The notes under the pieces are model-generated. The model was given only the letters and a program-made list of their open reading frames with translations, ran no database searches and had not been told where the DNA came from. Of a stretch of DNA of 10,834 nt, positions 1 through 6,981 are shown piece after piece; the first letter of the stretch is position 1, and the number at the start of each line of letters is the position of its first letter. This stretch comes from Lactobacillaceae bacterium UBA5807. GTDB lineage: Bacteria; Bacillota; Bacilli; Lactobacillales; Lactobacillaceae. The stretch spans positions 15,730 through 26,563 of the forward strand of contig DIDF01000043.1 of the NCBI GenBank assembly GCA_002418005.1. Direction: 5' to 3'. A program made the position numbers and the translations under genes.

Positions 1-24
1 ACAACCAAAAAACAATTATTAATC

Positions 25-71
25 AAAAACATCCAGTCAACTAATTTTAACTTAGTAACTGGATGCTTTTT
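25..71. terminator. Bidirectional rho-independent terminator
   Basis: Arms CATCCAGT (30-37) and ACTGGATG (58-65) form an 8-bp stem. An inner ACTAA/TTAGT stem extends it after a small bulge. T-tracts lie on both sides: CTTTTT after the right arm on the plus strand, and AAAAA at 25-29, which reads TTTTT on the minus strand. It could end a plus-strand gene entering from outside the window, or catch minus-strand transcripts that pass the element at 114-225. Confidence 0.7.
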
Positions 72-113
72 ATGTTTAATAGTTTATCTTTTTAATTTCT
101 ACATAGCTGAAAC

Positions 114-225
114 GTGAAAAAAGGGGCAATCTTCTAGAGGCAAGCACCTCTACAGTCAAACGCAAACCCGGCGTTTAACTGTAGAGGAGACTTGCCTTAC
201 GAAGGTTAAGCGCCCCTTTTTTCAC
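114..225 (-). terminator. Large nested palindrome, probable terminator of the ABC operon
   Basis: The ends are a perfect 14-bp inverted repeat, GTGAAAAAAGGGGC (114-127) and its complement (212-225). Inside are GGCAAG (139-144) pairing with CTTGCC (191-196), CCTCTACAGT (147-156) pairing with ACTGTAGAGG (178-187), and AAACGC pairing with GCGTTT around a 7-nt loop. Read on the minus strand, the one mismatch between the last two stems becomes a U-G wobble, giving a continuous stem of about 17 bp. This favours function as minus-strand RNA. The element begins one base after the permease stop codon, and its last arm ends in a T6 tract, so termination of the ABC operon is the simplest role. It is far larger than a usual terminator, and a small structured RNA or a miniature palindromic repeat is also possible. 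Confidence 0.65.
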
Positions 226-226
226 T

Positions 227-2806
227 CTATTCCTCTTTCAAAGCCCCAATCATATCAATAACCTTCAACCGATAGTGAGTAATAATCATAACTATGATGG
301 TAAAGGCCACCATCAAGGTAGTCGCCACCACATATCCCAGCGGATGAATTATTAATGGGAAGACCACCTGCGAGGTTTCAGCTTGGTGGAGAATATATGC
401 TGTTAAGATATTTCCTCCAGCATAACCAAAGATTATTCCCACAATTGTCATGACAATATTTTCTCTAACAATGTACATCGTCACTTCGTTATCATAAAAT
501 CCTAAAACTTTTATCGTAGCCAGTTCCCGGATTCTTTCCGACACATTGATATTGGTTAGATTATACAAAACAATAAATGATAACAACGCCGACAACAAAA
601 TGAAGATAAATACCACTGGGTTTAGCTTTGAACTCATGCTTGACACAGTCTGCTCTTGGTCTGCCACAAAACTGATCCCCAAAATATCGCCTTTAGAAAT
701 CAAACTTTTAGCAAACCTACTCCGCTGGCTCTGATTTTGATTTTTAAGTCTTAGGAGTAATGTATTGGCATTTGGCTTTTGGTTAAATACCTTTTGGTAG
801 GTTGGATTTTTCATATAAACATAATCGCTGATGTAGTTTTGGGCGATTCCGCTTACCCTTGCTCGACCAGATTTGTTATTGCTCAACTTAATATTTACTT
901 TATCGCCAACTTTGGTATTCGTACTGGAGGCTAGTTTTTGAGTAATAATTACTTGATTTGATTTAAATTTAAGCGGCTTTTTACTTTGATAATCTCTCAA
1001 ATCAACAAAGCCTTTTAAGCCATTATCATTTTTCGTAGCCAACACGTTGATATCGTTAACTTGCTTGCCACCGTTTGCGACACTGGCAGTACTTGATATA
1101 ATTGGCGCAGTCTTTTTAACTTCAGGATTGTTCTTTAACTTCAAACTGATCGTATCTGGATTTTTGTCGTTGGCAACTTTGGCAATCGCCTGATATTTTA
1201 CGATTTTACCGTACTGAAGATCTGAACTACCGCCAATTGAATCCTTAATGCCATATCCCGTCATTATCAGGGCCGTGCCGCCAGCCACACCAATAATTGT
1301 CATCAACATTCTGGATTTATATCTGAAAAGATTTCGAAAACTTACTTTTTGGCTGAAACTCATTCTTGACCACAGCGGGGTAATTCTTTCTAATAATATT
1401 CGTTTAGCTGATTTTGGTGACCGAGGGCGCATTAGTTCGGCCGGTCTATCTCTCAGTTGATTCATCACAACAATTAAAGCAGCTTCAACCGTTGAGATTA
1501 ACGACATGATTGTTACGATTACAATTGGTCCCCATTGATACTGAATGACCGGTTTCAAAGGAATAGCGTCTTTATACAGACTTAAAACAATTCGAGGAAT
1601 AGAAGCCGTCCCTGAAATCACGCCCAAAATTATTCCCAAAATCCCGGCTATCAAAGAATAATTCAAATATATTTTGGCAATTGAGAAGTTCGAATAACCA
1701 AAAGCTTTAAAAGTTCCAATGTGCATTCTGTCCTCTTCAACCATTCTAGTAATGGTTGTAAATGTAATTAACGCAGCAATTAAGAAGAAGAAGACTGGAA
1801 AGACATTAGCAATCGCGGCAATTCGATCAGAACTTTGGCCAAAATCAGAGAAGCCGGGCAAATCATTTCTGGTTTGAAAAGTATAAGTTGTCTTAGTTTG
1901 ACTTAAAACAGATTTTCTAAGAGAAAATAACTTCTGTTTTTGAACTGCTAACTTCTTTTGAGTACTGACTACCTGAGGTAAATTAGTACCCTTTGGTAAC
2001 TGACTTTGGGCCTGATTGATCTTATTGATTGCCAAATTAATTTTTTTACGTGACGAGAAAGCTAGCTGAGTACTTCTTTGGCCAGCCCGATTTTTAAATA
2101 TCGCCTTGAGCGTTTTTACCCGGGCATTCACTTTGTCTTTGTAACTCGCAGAATATGGATTGAGCTTTTGCAACCCTGAGAAACGAATATTGAGTAAAGT
2201 ATTCGTATTTAAATTTAGTTGGTTATTTTTGATAAAAGCAAAGTAGCCGACACTGCCATCGCCAATATTTGCTGAACCTCGGCTGGCATTATCAATATAT
2301 AAAGGTGAGTCCGCAAAGCCAACAATTTTATACTTTGAGTTGGCTAATTTAGAATTTTTTGAAAATTTGACCTGTTGATTTAATTTATATTTATACTGAG
2401 TTTTTGCTCGATTATCCAAAACAATTTCGTGATCGTTTGCAGGCATTCTGCCACTGCGTAGCGCAAACTGGTTAATTTTGGGCTGGCCACTATTGATCCC
2501 ATAAAAAGAGACAACCGTTCCCATGCTGTCCGTTCCAAATTTGAATTTTTGCGCAGTTACTTGGGCCCCAGCAACTTTCTTGGCTAATTTAACATCCTGA
2601 TTATTAAAACCAGTTGTGGACATAATTTGGATGTCACTTAAATTCAGTCCGCCAACCGTTTTATTTAACGAATCATTTAATGCTGGACCGGTGGTTTTAA
2701 CTCCGGCAAAAATTGAAACACCTAAGAGGATAATCAAAATAATCGCGATGAAGCGACCCATTGAGTCACGAATATTTCGCCACATGATTTTAGTTAATGG
2801 TTTCAT
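227..2806 (-). CDS. ABC transporter permease with two FtsX-like domains
   Basis: This 859-residue integral membrane protein is the permease partner of the ATPase encoded just upstream. By eye there are eight membrane segments in two sets of 1+3: about 17-37, 333-353, 383-405 and 425-447, then 499-518, 731-751, 780-800 and 827-847. This is the tandem FtsX/MacB_PCD layout. The short conserved stretch after the first helix of each triplet occurs twice, as DRMHIGTFKAFGY (359-371) and RELATIKVLGF (759-769). Large extracytoplasmic regions lie at about 40-330 and 525-725; the first contains a Lys/Gln-rich stretch (about 255-300) that may form a coiled coil. There is no separate signal peptide. The ATG has a good site (GGGGG, 7 nt upstream) overlapping the ATPase stop codon, and the intergenic gap is 12 bp, so translation is probably coupled. 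The substrate cannot be told from sequence; relatives export peptides, lipids or drugs, or act mechanically on the envelope. Confidence 0.93.
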   Translation of the reverse strand: MKPLTKIMWRNIRDSMGRFIAIILIILLGVSIFAGVKTTGPALNDSLNKTVGGLNLSDIQIMSTTGFNNQDVKLAKKVAGAQVTAQKFKFGTDSMGTVVSFYGINSGQPKINQFALRSGRMPANDHEIVLDNRAKTQYKYKLNQQVKFSKNSKLANSKYKIVGFADSPLYIDNASRGSANIGDGSVGYFAFIKNNQLNLNTNTLLNIRFSGLQKLNPYSASYKDKVNARVKTLKAIFKNRAGQRSTQLAFSSRKKINLAINKINQAQSQLPKGTNLPQVVSTQKKLAVQKQKLFSLRKSVLSQTKTTYTFQTRNDLPGFSDFGQSSDRIAAIANVFPVFFFLIAALITFTTITRMVEEDRMHIGTFKAFGYSNFSIAKIYLNYSLIAGILGIILGVISGTASIPRIVLSLYKDAIPLKPVIQYQWGPIVIVTIMSLISTVEAALIVVMNQLRDRPAELMRPRSPKSAKRILLERITPLWSRMSFSQKVSFRNLFRYKSRMLMTIIGVAGGTALIMTGYGIKDSIGGSSDLQYGKIVKYQAIAKVANDKNPDTISLKLKNNPEVKKTAPIISSTASVANGGKQVNDINVLATKNDNGLKGFVDLRDYQSKKPLKFKSNQVIITQKLASSTNTKVGDKVNIKLSNNKSGRARVSGIAQNYISDYVYMKNPTYQKVFNQKPNANTLLLRLKNQNQSQRSRFAKSLISKGDILGISFVADQEQTVSSMSSKLNPVVFIFILLSALLSFIVLYNLTNINVSERIRELATIKVLGFYDNEVTMYIVRENIVMTIVGIIFGYAGGNILTAYILHQAETSQVVFPLIIHPLGYVVATTLMVAFTIIVMIITHYRLKVIDMIGALKEE

Positions 2807-2818
2807 TAATTATGCCCC

Positions 2819-3520
2819 CTACCACTCGATCTCTGAAACCGGCAGCGGTTTAGGGTTGTCATCTACCGAGCGGACCTTGGCGTCATTAATTCTAATTACT
2901 CGATCTGCCATTTTGGCAATTTCTGAATTATGCGTGATAATAATTACGGTACTATCTGGTTTCTTGCTGGCGTCTTGTAACAGCTTCAAAACCTGTTTAC
3001 CTGTTTGATAATCCAAAGCTCCTGTTGGTTCATCACACAAAAGCAGCTTGGGATTCTTTGCCAAGGCTCTAGCAATAGCAACTCGTTGCTGTTCACCACC
3101 TGAAAGCTGAGATGGAAAATTATCTAACCGATTTTCCAAACCGACTTCTTTTAAAAACTCAGTCGCATCCAGATCATTTTCAACAATTGAAGAAGCTAAT
3201 TCCACATTTTCCTTACAGGTAATATTTGGAATTAAGTTATAGAATTGAAAAACAAAGCCAACATCTTCACGCCGATACTTGGTTAACTGCCGGTCATTAA
3301 AACCAGCAATATCTACATCATCAATTTTAATTTCGCCAGAAGTTGGCTTATCCATGCCACCCAAAATGTTCAAAAGAGTGGATTTTCCGGCGCCACTTGG
3401 TCCTAAAATAACTGTCAGTTTGCCTTGGTCGATTTGCAAAGAAATATCATCATTTGCTTTAATGACCACATCACCCATTTGGTATTCTTTTGTTTCGTGA
3501 TTCACTTCAATGTATGCCAT
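2819..3520 (-). CDS. ABC transporter ATP-binding protein (LolD/MacB type)
   Basis: This cytoplasmic ATPase powers the adjacent FtsX-like permease. With the start used here it has 233 residues, normal for the class. Walker A is GPSGAGKST (40-48), the Q-loop is around Q92 (VFQFYNLIP), the ABC signature is LSGGEQQR (139-146), Walker B is LLLCDEP (159-165), followed by the D-loop ALD, and the H-loop histidine is H197 in IITHN. The set is complete, so it should hydrolyse ATP. I chose ATG at 3518-3520 because GGGTGA sits 4 nt upstream and MAYIEVNHETK is a typical N-terminus. A GTG four codons earlier (3530-3532) is in frame but has no Shine-Dalgarno sequence. It is the first gene of a two-gene minus-strand operon and diverges from yaaA. 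No two-component system or TetR-type regulator accompanies it in the window. Confidence 0.94.
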   Translation of the reverse strand: MAYIEVNHETKEYQMGDVVIKANDDISLQIDQGKLTVILGPSGAGKSTLLNILGGMDKPTSGEIKIDDVDIAGFNDRQLTKYRREDVGFVFQFYNLIPNITCKENVELASSIVENDLDATEFLKEVGLENRLDNFPSQLSGGEQQRVAIARALAKNPKLLLCDEPTGALDYQTGKQVLKLLQDASKKPDSTVIIITHNSEIAKMADRVIRINDAKVRSVDDNPKPLPVSEIEW

Positions 3521-3552
3521 AAAATCACCCACAATTTAAATTTATTAACCTC

Positions 3553-3581
3553 ATTATGAAATTATGTAAACCAAAATACAA
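3553..3581 (-). promoter_or_regulatory. Possible promoter of the ABC transporter operon
   Basis: On the minus strand, CATAAT (3553-3558) matches the -10 consensus at five of six bases. A weak TTGTAT (3576-3581) lies 17 nt upstream as a -35. The predicted start would leave a leader of about 25 nt before the ATG at 3520. A second pair, TTTACA (3565-3570) and TAATAA (3542-3547), is also spaced 17 nt apart. The region is very AT-rich, so either match could be chance. Confidence 0.3.
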
Positions 3582-3662
3582 ACTACATATTTACAAACTT
3601 AGAAAAAATAAATTATCACCAAAATATAGTGAAAGGAATGGACTAATTTCCAGATCCTGCAA

Positions 3663-4421
3663 ATGAAAATAATAATTGCCCCAGCCAAAAAAATGATCAT
3701 AAATCAAGATGATTTTGACGTTAAAAATATGCCAATTTTTCTTGATCAAACTAAAGAAATTTTAGCATTTATGCAAAGTCTTTCTTATGAGCAGGCAAAG
3801 TCACTTTGGCAAGTTAGTGACAAACTTGCTCAACCAAATTATACGAGGCTGCAAAAAACTAATTTAAATAAGCCACTAACTCCGGCAATCCTTTCCTTCT
3901 CAGGAATTCAGTATCAATACATGGCCCCAGATTTATTTACTTCAGAAGCATTAAAATATATACAAAGAAACTTGAGAATTTTATCTGGATTTTACGGAGT
4001 TTTAAGGCCTTTTGACGGCGTGGTTCCGTATCGACTTGAAATGCAGGCAAGATTAAAAATAGCCGGTCATAAAAGCCTGTATGATTTTTGGGGCGATCAT
4101 ATTTATCATGCTATTCATTCCAGTAATGAACCAATTATTAATTTGGCTTCAAAAGAATATTCAAAGGTAATTACTCCTTATTTAACTAAAGAAGATCGAT
4201 TCATTGACATAGTCTTTGTTAGAGAAATTGAAGGAAAGTTAAAAACCCGGGCAACCTTCGCGAAAATTGCCCGCGGAGAGATGGTGAGATACATGGCTGA
4301 AAACAATGTAAATACAGTTGACCGCTTAAAAAATTTTGATTCGCCAAATTACCAATTTTTAGAGGATAAATCCTCTTCTAACAAACTAGTGTTCCTTCAT
4401 CTTAATGATTCAAAGGGTTGA
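3663..4421 (+). CDS. yaaA: Peroxide stress protein YaaA (DUF328/UPF0246)
   Basis: This soluble cytoplasmic protein of 252 residues has the usual YaaA length. In Escherichia coli, YaaA limits intracellular free iron and oxidative damage during peroxide stress, and family members have been linked to DNA binding; the biochemical activity in lactic acid bacteria is not settled. Family hallmarks seen here are the N-terminus MKIIIAPAKKM, the block SGFYGVLRPFDGVVPYRLEM (108-127), LYDFW (139-143) and KIARGEMVRY (201-210). The ATG is fixed by the conserved N-terminus, but no Shine-Dalgarno sequence lies at a normal distance: the nearest purine run, AAGGA at 3633-3637, is about 25 nt upstream. A -10-like TATAGT sits at 3625-3630. 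The araC-type gene begins 68 bp downstream with no terminator seen between them, so some read-through is possible. Confidence 0.95.
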   Translation: MKIIIAPAKKMIINQDDFDVKNMPIFLDQTKEILAFMQSLSYEQAKSLWQVSDKLAQPNYTRLQKTNLNKPLTPAILSFSGIQYQYMAPDLFTSEALKYIQRNLRILSGFYGVLRPFDGVVPYRLEMQARLKIAGHKSLYDFWGDHIYHAIHSSNEPIINLASKEYSKVITPYLTKEDRFIDIVFVREIEGKLKTRATFAKIARGEMVRYMAENNVNTVDRLKNFDSPNYQFLEDKSSSNKLVFLHLNDSKG

Positions 4422-4448
4422 GAAAAGTGATTTAATCCATAGTATAAT
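4418..4448 (+). promoter_or_regulatory. Probable promoter of the AraC-family regulator
   Basis: TTGAGA (4418-4423, five of six bases) overlaps the last codons of yaaA. A perfect TATAAT lies at 4443-4448. The 19-nt spacer is longer than the optimum of 17, which usually means a weak or activator-assisted promoter. The predicted start near 4455 gives a leader of about 35 nt. Confidence 0.45.
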
Positions 4449-4467
4449 TAACTTGATAAGATGGATT
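4434..4467. promoter_or_regulatory. Inverted repeat around the regulator's -10 and start site
   Basis: Perfect 7-bp arms AATCCAT (4434-4440) and ATGGATT (4461-4467) are separated by 20 nt and enclose the TATAAT and the likely transcription start. There is no T-tract, so it is not a terminator for yaaA. Its position suits an operator, possibly for autoregulation by the protein encoded downstream. No partner is proven. Confidence 0.35.
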
Positions 4468-4489
4468 CAGGTTAGGAGGAACTTCCGTT

Positions 4490-5350
4490 ATGGCTGAAAA
4501 TTACATTTCAATATCCTGCATCCCATTACCAACTTTTATTCAAGGCGGATACGCAATTTTTGAAATTGGCGAAAACCATCCAAACAGAAATGATCTTCCT
4601 TACTTTTTATTAATGATTATGATAAAAGGTGAACTATTCATTGCTGAAGATGGCGTCAACTACACGTTAAAACCTGGGGACATTTTTTTGCTTCTGCCAA
4701 AACATCATCATTATTCCTGGAAAACGGTTGATCAACCAACCCAGTATTATTGGGTTCATTTTTCAGTCCCTGGGAAATGGGAGCAATCCACAGCGCCTGT
4801 TCAGCTAAACCCAAATGAATCGATTCCGACATTACATTATTTCACCCCGCCGATCACAATTTATTTAAAGAAATTTCAGCGGACTGACAATTTAAAAGAA
4901 CTTCAAGTCTTGCTAAACAAAATCTTTAAAAATAGTGCTCTTCAAAATAACGTTGGATTTTGGCACGCCCAAGAAGGCTTTTTGGACTTACTTCAGATTG
5001 TTCAAGTACATCCAAAAAGACAATCCGCTGCGGCAGTTTTAGCCGAAAGCATTGAAATGTACCTTCATGATCATTTTGAAGATCCCATTTCAAACGAATT
5101 ACTTGGTAAACACTTTCATGTTCACCCCAACTCCATCATTACCAGTATGAAAAAAACGTTTAATATTACTCCCAAAGAGTATCTTACTCAGTATCGTCTT
5201 GAAGAAGCTGTCAAGCTTCTATTGACAACCAACGGTTCAATCAATGACATTGCTCTTTCAGTGGGATATAAGAATATTTACTACTTTTCTAACTTATTTA
5301 AAAAACGTTACGGAATTCCTCCAGCAGAATACCGAAAAAATAACCGATAA
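4490..5350 (+). CDS. AraC-family transcriptional regulator, cupin N-terminus
   Basis: This 286-residue DNA-binding regulator has the standard two-domain build. Residues about 15-100 look like the cupin-type sugar-sensing domain, with a GELFIAEDGVNYTLKPGDIF stretch (47-66), a histidine cluster KHHHYSW (71-77) and YYWVHF. Residues about 183-286 form the AraC double helix-turn-helix: the first at about 200-222, the second at about 248-271, followed by the conserved block SNLFKKRYGIPPAEYRK (267-283). Members of this class usually bind a sugar and activate a nearby catabolic operon. The start is supported by AGGAGG (4474-4479), 10 nt before the ATG. The gene is tail to tail with the arabinofuranosidase operon, which makes that operon its most likely target (inference). 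Effector specificity cannot be read from the sequence. Confidence 0.92.
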   Translation: MAENYISISCIPLPTFIQGGYAIFEIGENHPNRNDLPYFLLMIMIKGELFIAEDGVNYTLKPGDIFLLLPKHHHYSWKTVDQPTQYYWVHFSVPGKWEQSTAPVQLNPNESIPTLHYFTPPITIYLKKFQRTDNLKELQVLLNKIFKNSALQNNVGFWHAQEGFLDLLQIVQVHPKRQSAAAVLAESIEMYLHDHFEDPISNELLGKHFHVHPNSIITSMKKTFNITPKEYLTQYRLEEAVKLLLTTNGSINDIALSVGYKNIYYFSNLFKKRYGIPPAEYRKNNR

Positions 5351-5355
5351 AAATA

Positions 5356-5395
5356 ACGCGGAACTTTAGCCGAGATAATGGCCAAAGTTCCGCGT
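5356..5395. terminator. Strong bidirectional terminator between convergent genes
   Basis: Sixteen-base arms at 5356-5371 (starting ACGCGGAACTTT) and 5380-5395 enclose an 8-nt loop. There is one mismatch on the plus strand, which becomes a G-U wobble on the minus strand, so the hairpin is fully paired in minus-strand RNA. On the minus strand the stem is followed by TATTTTTATC; on the plus strand by a poorer CTTTATAA. It therefore mainly ends the sugar operon and also serves the araC-type gene. Confidence 0.85.
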
Positions 5396-5424
5396 CTTTA
5401 TAACTAATTTATTGTTTATTCAAA

Positions 5425-6924
5425 TTATTTAACCTTAATGCGAATCATATTCCATGAAAGTGGTTGAAGTTCAGCACTAACTTTATCTTCGTCCAAAGAT
5501 GCTTTAAGTGGTCTAAGCTTCATCTTACCATCGCGGTTATCCTCTTTAACTCCATAACCATAAAATTGAGTTGCTTCAATAACTTTTGTAGCTTTAATGT
5601 CTCGTAGACTGGTGACAAAATCCATTGTTTCCTTTTGATTTTTGTTCTCGGCAAAAATGGTCATCTCACCGTTTTGTTTATCAAAAGTAGCAATTGTATC
5701 AAGATATGGTACAGCGTCAAACTCTCGCGACTTATAAGTTGGTACTTCAACATTTGGCTTTAAGGCAATCCCTTTGCCATAATTTGAAACCTGCATATAT
5801 GGGTAGAAGATTGACTGATACCAAACTTTTTTATCGTCAGTCATAATCGGTGCGATAACATTAACAAGCTGAGCTAAGCAGGCAATTTTTACTCGATCAG
5901 AATTTTTTAGTAATGTAATCAGCAGACTACCAACCAGCAATGCATCTTCAAAATCATAGATATCTTCAAGAAGGTGGGGTGCCTTTTGCCATGGTTTTGT
6001 CTTGGCATCCTGATCATTAGAATGATACCAAACATTCCATTCGTCCATGGAAAGATTAATTGTTTTCTTAGTCTTTCTCTTAGCTTTTTCAGCGTCACAA
6101 ATTGCGACAACACCCTTAATAAACTGGTTTAAATCAACGTTTTTGCCGAGATAATTTGCCAAATCATTAGGATCGTCATCATTATAAAAACCATAGTAGC
6201 GGTGCAGCGATAAGTAATCTACATTGTCATAACATTCATCTAAAACTTCGCGTTCCCAGTCCCCAAAAGTTGGATTATCCATTGAAGAACTGCCACAGGC
6301 AACTAACTCAATTGAATCATCTACCCGACGCATGGCCTTACCAGCTTCGTTAGCGATATGGCCGTATTGATGAGCGTTCATCTGGCCAATTTCCCAAGGT
6401 CCATCCATTTCGTTACCTAAGCACCAAGTCTTAATGTTGTATGGCTTTTTATGGCCATTCTTTCTGCGCATATCACTCCAATAAGAACCTTTGGGAAAGT
6501 TACAATATTCAACCAAAGCTGCAGCTGGCAAAACTCCCCGGGTTGCTAAATTGACCGCCATGTTGGCTTTAGCTCCAACTTTATCCAGCCAAGTCATAAA
6601 CTCATCCAGACCAAACTGATTAGTTTCAATTGTTTGCCAAGCCAGATCCAATTTGGTTGGTCGCTGATCTTTAGGACCGATACCATCTTCCCATTTATAT
6701 TGAGACAAGAAATTACCGCCAGGATACCTTATAATTGGCACATTTAATTTCTTAACAGCTTCAATAACATCTTTTCTTAAACCGTTTTTGTCAGCGGTTG
6801 CTTGTCCTGGTTGGTAAATTCCATCATAAACAGCACGGCCCAATTGTTCAATAAATGAACCGTAGATCCGTTCGTCAATTTTAGAAATTTGATCACTAGG
6901 ATCCAGTTTTAAAGTTGCTTTCAT
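5425..6924 (-). CDS. abfA: Alpha-L-arabinofuranosidase, GH51, intracellular
   Basis: This enzyme releases terminal alpha-L-arabinofuranosyl units from arabino-oligosaccharides or arabinosides by the retaining mechanism. It has 499 residues, typical for bacterial GH51, with a (beta/alpha)8 barrel followed by a C-terminal beta domain from about residue 385. The catalytic acid/base is E172 in CLGNEMDGPW and the nucleophile is E295 in LSMDEWNVWY. Also visible are RIYGSFIEQLGRAVYDGIY (19-37), the substrate-pocket block RYPGGNFLSQYKWEDGIGP (66-84) and SLHRYYG (239-245). There is no signal peptide, so the enzyme acts in the cytoplasm on imported substrate. The ATG has AGGAGG six bases upstream. It is the last gene of the operon, 57 bp after the symporter; a small AAGAG/CTCTT hairpin lies in that gap. 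The terminator follows about 30 bp past the stop. Confidence 0.95.
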   Translation of the reverse strand: MKATLKLDPSDQISKIDERIYGSFIEQLGRAVYDGIYQPGQATADKNGLRKDVIEAVKKLNVPIIRYPGGNFLSQYKWEDGIGPKDQRPTKLDLAWQTIETNQFGLDEFMTWLDKVGAKANMAVNLATRGVLPAAALVEYCNFPKGSYWSDMRRKNGHKKPYNIKTWCLGNEMDGPWEIGQMNAHQYGHIANEAGKAMRRVDDSIELVACGSSSMDNPTFGDWEREVLDECYDNVDYLSLHRYYGFYNDDDPNDLANYLGKNVDLNQFIKGVVAICDAEKAKRKTKKTINLSMDEWNVWYHSNDQDAKTKPWQKAPHLLEDIYDFEDALLVGSLLITLLKNSDRVKIACLAQLVNVIAPIMTDDKKVWYQSIFYPYMQVSNYGKGIALKPNVEVPTYKSREFDAVPYLDTIATFDKQNGEMTIFAENKNQKETMDFVTSLRDIKATKVIEATQFYGYGVKEDNRDGKMKLRPLKASLDEDKVSAELQPLSWNMIRIKVK

Positions 6925-6930
6925 CTTTAT

Positions 6931-6936
6931 CCTCCT
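6931..6936 (-). promoter_or_regulatory. Ribosome binding site of the arabinofuranosidase
   Basis: A perfect AGGAGG with a 6-nt spacer to the ATG at 6924. It fixes the start and implies efficient initiation independent of the upstream symporter. Confidence 0.8.
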
Positions 6937-6981
6937 AATAAACTAATCTTCTGAAAGAGTTCCTCTTCTTTGAATAAGAGT

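Noticed and set aside
114..225. Insertion sequence or MITE with target duplication
   Set aside because: The ends are perfect inverted repeats, but no flanking direct repeat is visible and no second copy exists in the window, so mobility is not supported.
2616..3008. Plus-strand open frame of 130 codons across the permease-ATPase junction
   Set aside because: It is antisense to two well-supported genes, has no ribosome binding site and shows no recognisable domain.
3521..3532. GTG start for the ABC ATPase, four codons upstream
   Set aside because: It has no Shine-Dalgarno sequence, while the ATG at 3520 has GGGTGA at a suitable distance and gives the typical N-terminus MAYIEVNHETK.
3638..3646. 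Three-codon upstream ORF (ATG GAC TAA) before yaaA
   Set aside because: The purine run abuts its ATG with no spacer, so initiation is unlikely; probably chance.
4434..4467. Rho-independent terminator for yaaA
   Set aside because: The loop is 20 nt and no T-tract follows, and the structure encloses a perfect -10 box, so an operator is more likely.
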